Source of the DNA: Bog-793 sp963785415 | Lineage (GTDB): Bacteria; Actinomycetota; Acidimicrobiia; Acidimicrobiales; Bog-793 | Length of the DNA stretch: 64,000 nt | Reading direction: 5' to 3' | NCBI GenBank assembly: GCA_963785415.1 | Contig: CAWAVB010000001.1 | Location: 558,001 to 622,000, forward strand | Shown here: positions 62,538-64,000 of the stretch, piece by piece | How positions within the stretch are numbered: position 1 is the stretch's first letter | Layout of the letters: every line of letters begins with the position of its first letter | Notes under the pieces: model-generated | The model's database searches: none | What the model was told of the DNA's origin: nothing | Seen by the model: only the letters and a program-made list of their open reading frames with translations | Program-made: the position numbers and the translations under genes

Positions 62538-63917
62538 ATGTTGATCCGCGGCGGCACGGTGATCGACGAGGCGGGCGAGCGCCCCGCCGACGTGCGCGTC
62601 GGCGATGACGGCCGGGTGGCCGAGGTGGCTGCGGGGCTGGCGCCCCGGGGGGCGGAGCCGGTACACGACGCGACCGGCAAGCTCGTCATCCCCGGTGGAG
62701 TCGACCCGCACACCCACATGCAGCTGGCCGTCGGCGCGGTGCGCGTCTCGGACGACTTCGCCTCCGGGACGAAGGCCGCGGCACTGGGCGGCACGACGAC
62801 GATCATCGATTACGTCACACCGAAGCGGGGCGAGGACCCCCTCGCCGCCGCCGAGAGGTGGAGGGCGCTCGCCGCGCCCTCGGCGATCGACTGGGGACTG
62901 CACCTCTCGTTCACCGCCGCGGTGCCCGAGGCGATCGTCGCCGCGGCGGTCGAGGCCGGCATCACCTCGTTCAAGCTCTATCTCGCCTACCCCGACCGCC
63001 TCCAGGTCGACGACGGAGCCATCGTCGACCTGATGCGCTCGGCCCGGCGCCAGGGCGCGCTCGTCACCTTGCACTGCGAGAACGGGGCGGCGATCGAGGA
63101 GCTCCGACGCGAGGCGCTGGCGGCCGGCCGCACCGCCGTCATCGAGCACGCCCGCACGCGACCGCCGCTGCTCGAGGCCGAGGCGACGTCCCGCGCCTCG
63201 GTGCTCGCAGAACTGACCGGGGCCGCGATCTACGTCGTGCACGTCTCGAGCGCCGACGCCCTCGCGGCGATCCGGCTGGCCCGCGAGCGCGGGGTGGACG
63301 TGAAGGCCGAGACCTGCCCCCAGTACCTGTACCTCGACGAAACAAGGCTCGAGGGCGATGACGCCGCCGACTTCGTCTGCACGCCTCCGCTGCGCGAGTC
63401 CTGGCACGCCGAGCAGCTGTGGGAGGGGCTGGCGCAGGGCTGGATCCAGACGGTCGGGACCGACCACTGTCCGTTCTGGCGCGCCGACCGGCGCGCCGGG
63501 ACACTCGGGCACCCCGGCGGCGTGAGGGATTTCACGGAGATCCCTGGCGGCCTGCCGGGCGTCGAGACACGTCTCGCCCTCATGTGGGAGGCGGTGCGCG
63601 CCGGGAGGATCACCGCGACGGACTGGGTGCGGGTGTGCTCCGAGGCGCCGGCGCGCACCTTCGGGCTGTGGCCGGCGAAGGGGTCGCTCCACGTCGGCGC
63701 CGACGCCGACTTGGTCGTGTGGGATCCCGGCCGCCGCCAGTCGCTCGACGCCGGGGCGCTCGACATGGCCGTCGACCATTCCCCCTACGAAGGGATGATC
63801 GCGACGGGCTGGCCGGAGCTCGTCCTTAGCCGGGGTCGGGTGGTCGCGGCAGACGGGCACTTCCAAGGTGAGCCCGGTTGGGGCCGCTACCAGGCCCGTT
63901 CACCCCTACCCCAGTGA
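62538..63917 (+). CDS. Dihydropyrimidinase/hydantoinase
   Basis: A 459-residue cyclic amidohydrolase: VIPGGVDPHTHMQLAVG near residue 50, the metal-bridging carbamylated lysine in ITSFKLYLAYPDRL near 149, VTLHCENG near 178, VVHVSSADAL near 235, and TVGTDHCPFW near 309. It opens hydantoin or dihydropyrimidine rings. Its E. coli counterpart in the same kind of cluster is HyuA, described as a D-phenylhydantoinase. Start ATG 62538 with GGGGAAG upstream. It runs in the same direction as the 8-oxoguanine-deaminase-like gene. Confidence 0.9.
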   Translation: MLIRGGTVIDEAGERPADVRVGDDGRVAEVAAGLAPRGAEPVHDATGKLVIPGGVDPHTHMQLAVGAVRVSDDFASGTKAAALGGTTTIIDYVTPKRGEDPLAAAERWRALAAPSAIDWGLHLSFTAAVPEAIVAAAVEAGITSFKLYLAYPDRLQVDDGAIVDLMRSARRQGALVTLHCENGAAIEELRREALAAGRTAVIEHARTRPPLLEAEATSRASVLAELTGAAIYVVHVSSADALAAIRLARERGVDVKAETCPQYLYLDETRLEGDDAADFVCTPPLRESWHAEQLWEGLAQGWIQTVGTDHCPFWRADRRAGTLGHPGGVRDFTEIPGGLPGVETRLALMWEAVRAGRITATDWVRVCSEAPARTFGLWPAKGSLHVGADADLVVWDPGRRQSLDAGALDMAVDHSPYEGMIATGWPELVLSRGRVVAADGHFQGEPGWGRYQARSPLPQ

Positions 63918-63982
63918 CGGGAGCCCGTCGGAGGTGGGGCGTTAGGCTCGTTTCGACCCGTCCCGGGAGGCACCGGCTCGAC

Positions 63983-64000
63983 ATGGTGAGCACTGCACGG
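63983..64000 (+). CDS. Possible 5' end of the next gene, cut by the window edge
   Basis: ATGGTGAGCACTGCACGG follows GGGAGG at about twelve bases, and TAGGCT at 63943-63948 is a candidate -10 box. Only six codons are visible (MVSTAR), so the product cannot be named. Confidence 0.35.

Overview
The window is a contiguous piece of a high-GC actinobacterial chromosome. Lineage markers are a WhiB1-type iron-sulfur regulator divergent from a PdtaS-type sensor kinase (the mycobacterial whiB1-pdtaS arrangement), a FolP2-type dihydropteroate-synthase homologue, a DUF3107 protein, a SufR-like regulator next to a cysteine desulfurase, and many GTG starts. At least ten genes have a TANNNT hexamer 6-7 nt before the start codon, the layout of leaderless actinobacterial transcripts. 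I see no rRNA, no convincing tRNA and no CRISPR array. Very GC-rich coding makes long false ORFs opposite nearly every real gene; these are omitted.

Layout. 1-4.1 kb: end of an amine-type FAD oxidoreductase, a class-III aminotransferase, an APC permease and a universal stress protein. 4.2-9.3 kb: a conserved hypothetical, an ATP-grasp gene shifted out of frame in a GC heptamer repeat, and metH, shifted out of frame before its reactivation domain. 9.3-15.2 kb: thioredoxin-TPR protein, folP2-like, holA, inositol-monophosphatase family and a membrane pyrophosphatase. 15.5-27.8 kb: SGNH hydrolase, whiB, pdtaS, PHP hydrolase, DUF3107, NfeD/stomatin pair, dGTPase, Mrp ATPase, sufR-like/cysteine desulfurase, gmd and a cold-shock gene. 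28.2-29.6 kb: an IS110-family element with an in-frame amber codon, abutting the 3' end of cysS. 29.6-39.1 kb: divergent cysS/valS, an ABC-2 exporter pair, GNAT, AlkA-like glycosylase, mini-metallopeptidase, a hypothetical and an ArdC-like protein. 39.5-42.6 kb: an aspartate-carbamoyltransferase-like gene and a complete IS1-like element with 17/18 terminal inverted repeats, an 8-bp target duplication and two small passenger genes.

42.6-63.9 kb is the most interesting part, a large purine/ureide catabolic island. It holds moaE, an XdhC-type maturation factor, a three-subunit molybdenum hydroxylase, a NarL-type two-component system, a seven-gene minus-strand operon (two fold-type-II PLP enzymes, SsnA-like amidohydrolase, LLM flavin enzyme, ATCase-like carbamoyltransferase, YgeW-like carbamoyltransferase, carbamate kinase), an NCS1 purine-type permease, an 8-oxoguanine-deaminase-like enzyme and a hydantoinase/dihydropyrimidinase. 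The gene set parallels the Escherichia coli yge/ssnA/xdh region and related anaerobic purine-use clusters, but has two unassigned PLP enzymes where ygeX would be, an extra ATCase paralogue and a flavin enzyme. The implied route is import, hydroxylation or deamination of a purine, ring opening, transfer of a carbamoyl group to phosphate, and ATP formation by carbamate kinase. That route is inference from gene content.

Three broken coding sequences (ATP-grasp, metH, IS110 transposase) in 25 kb mean that sequencing or assembly error must be excluded before any biological reading.
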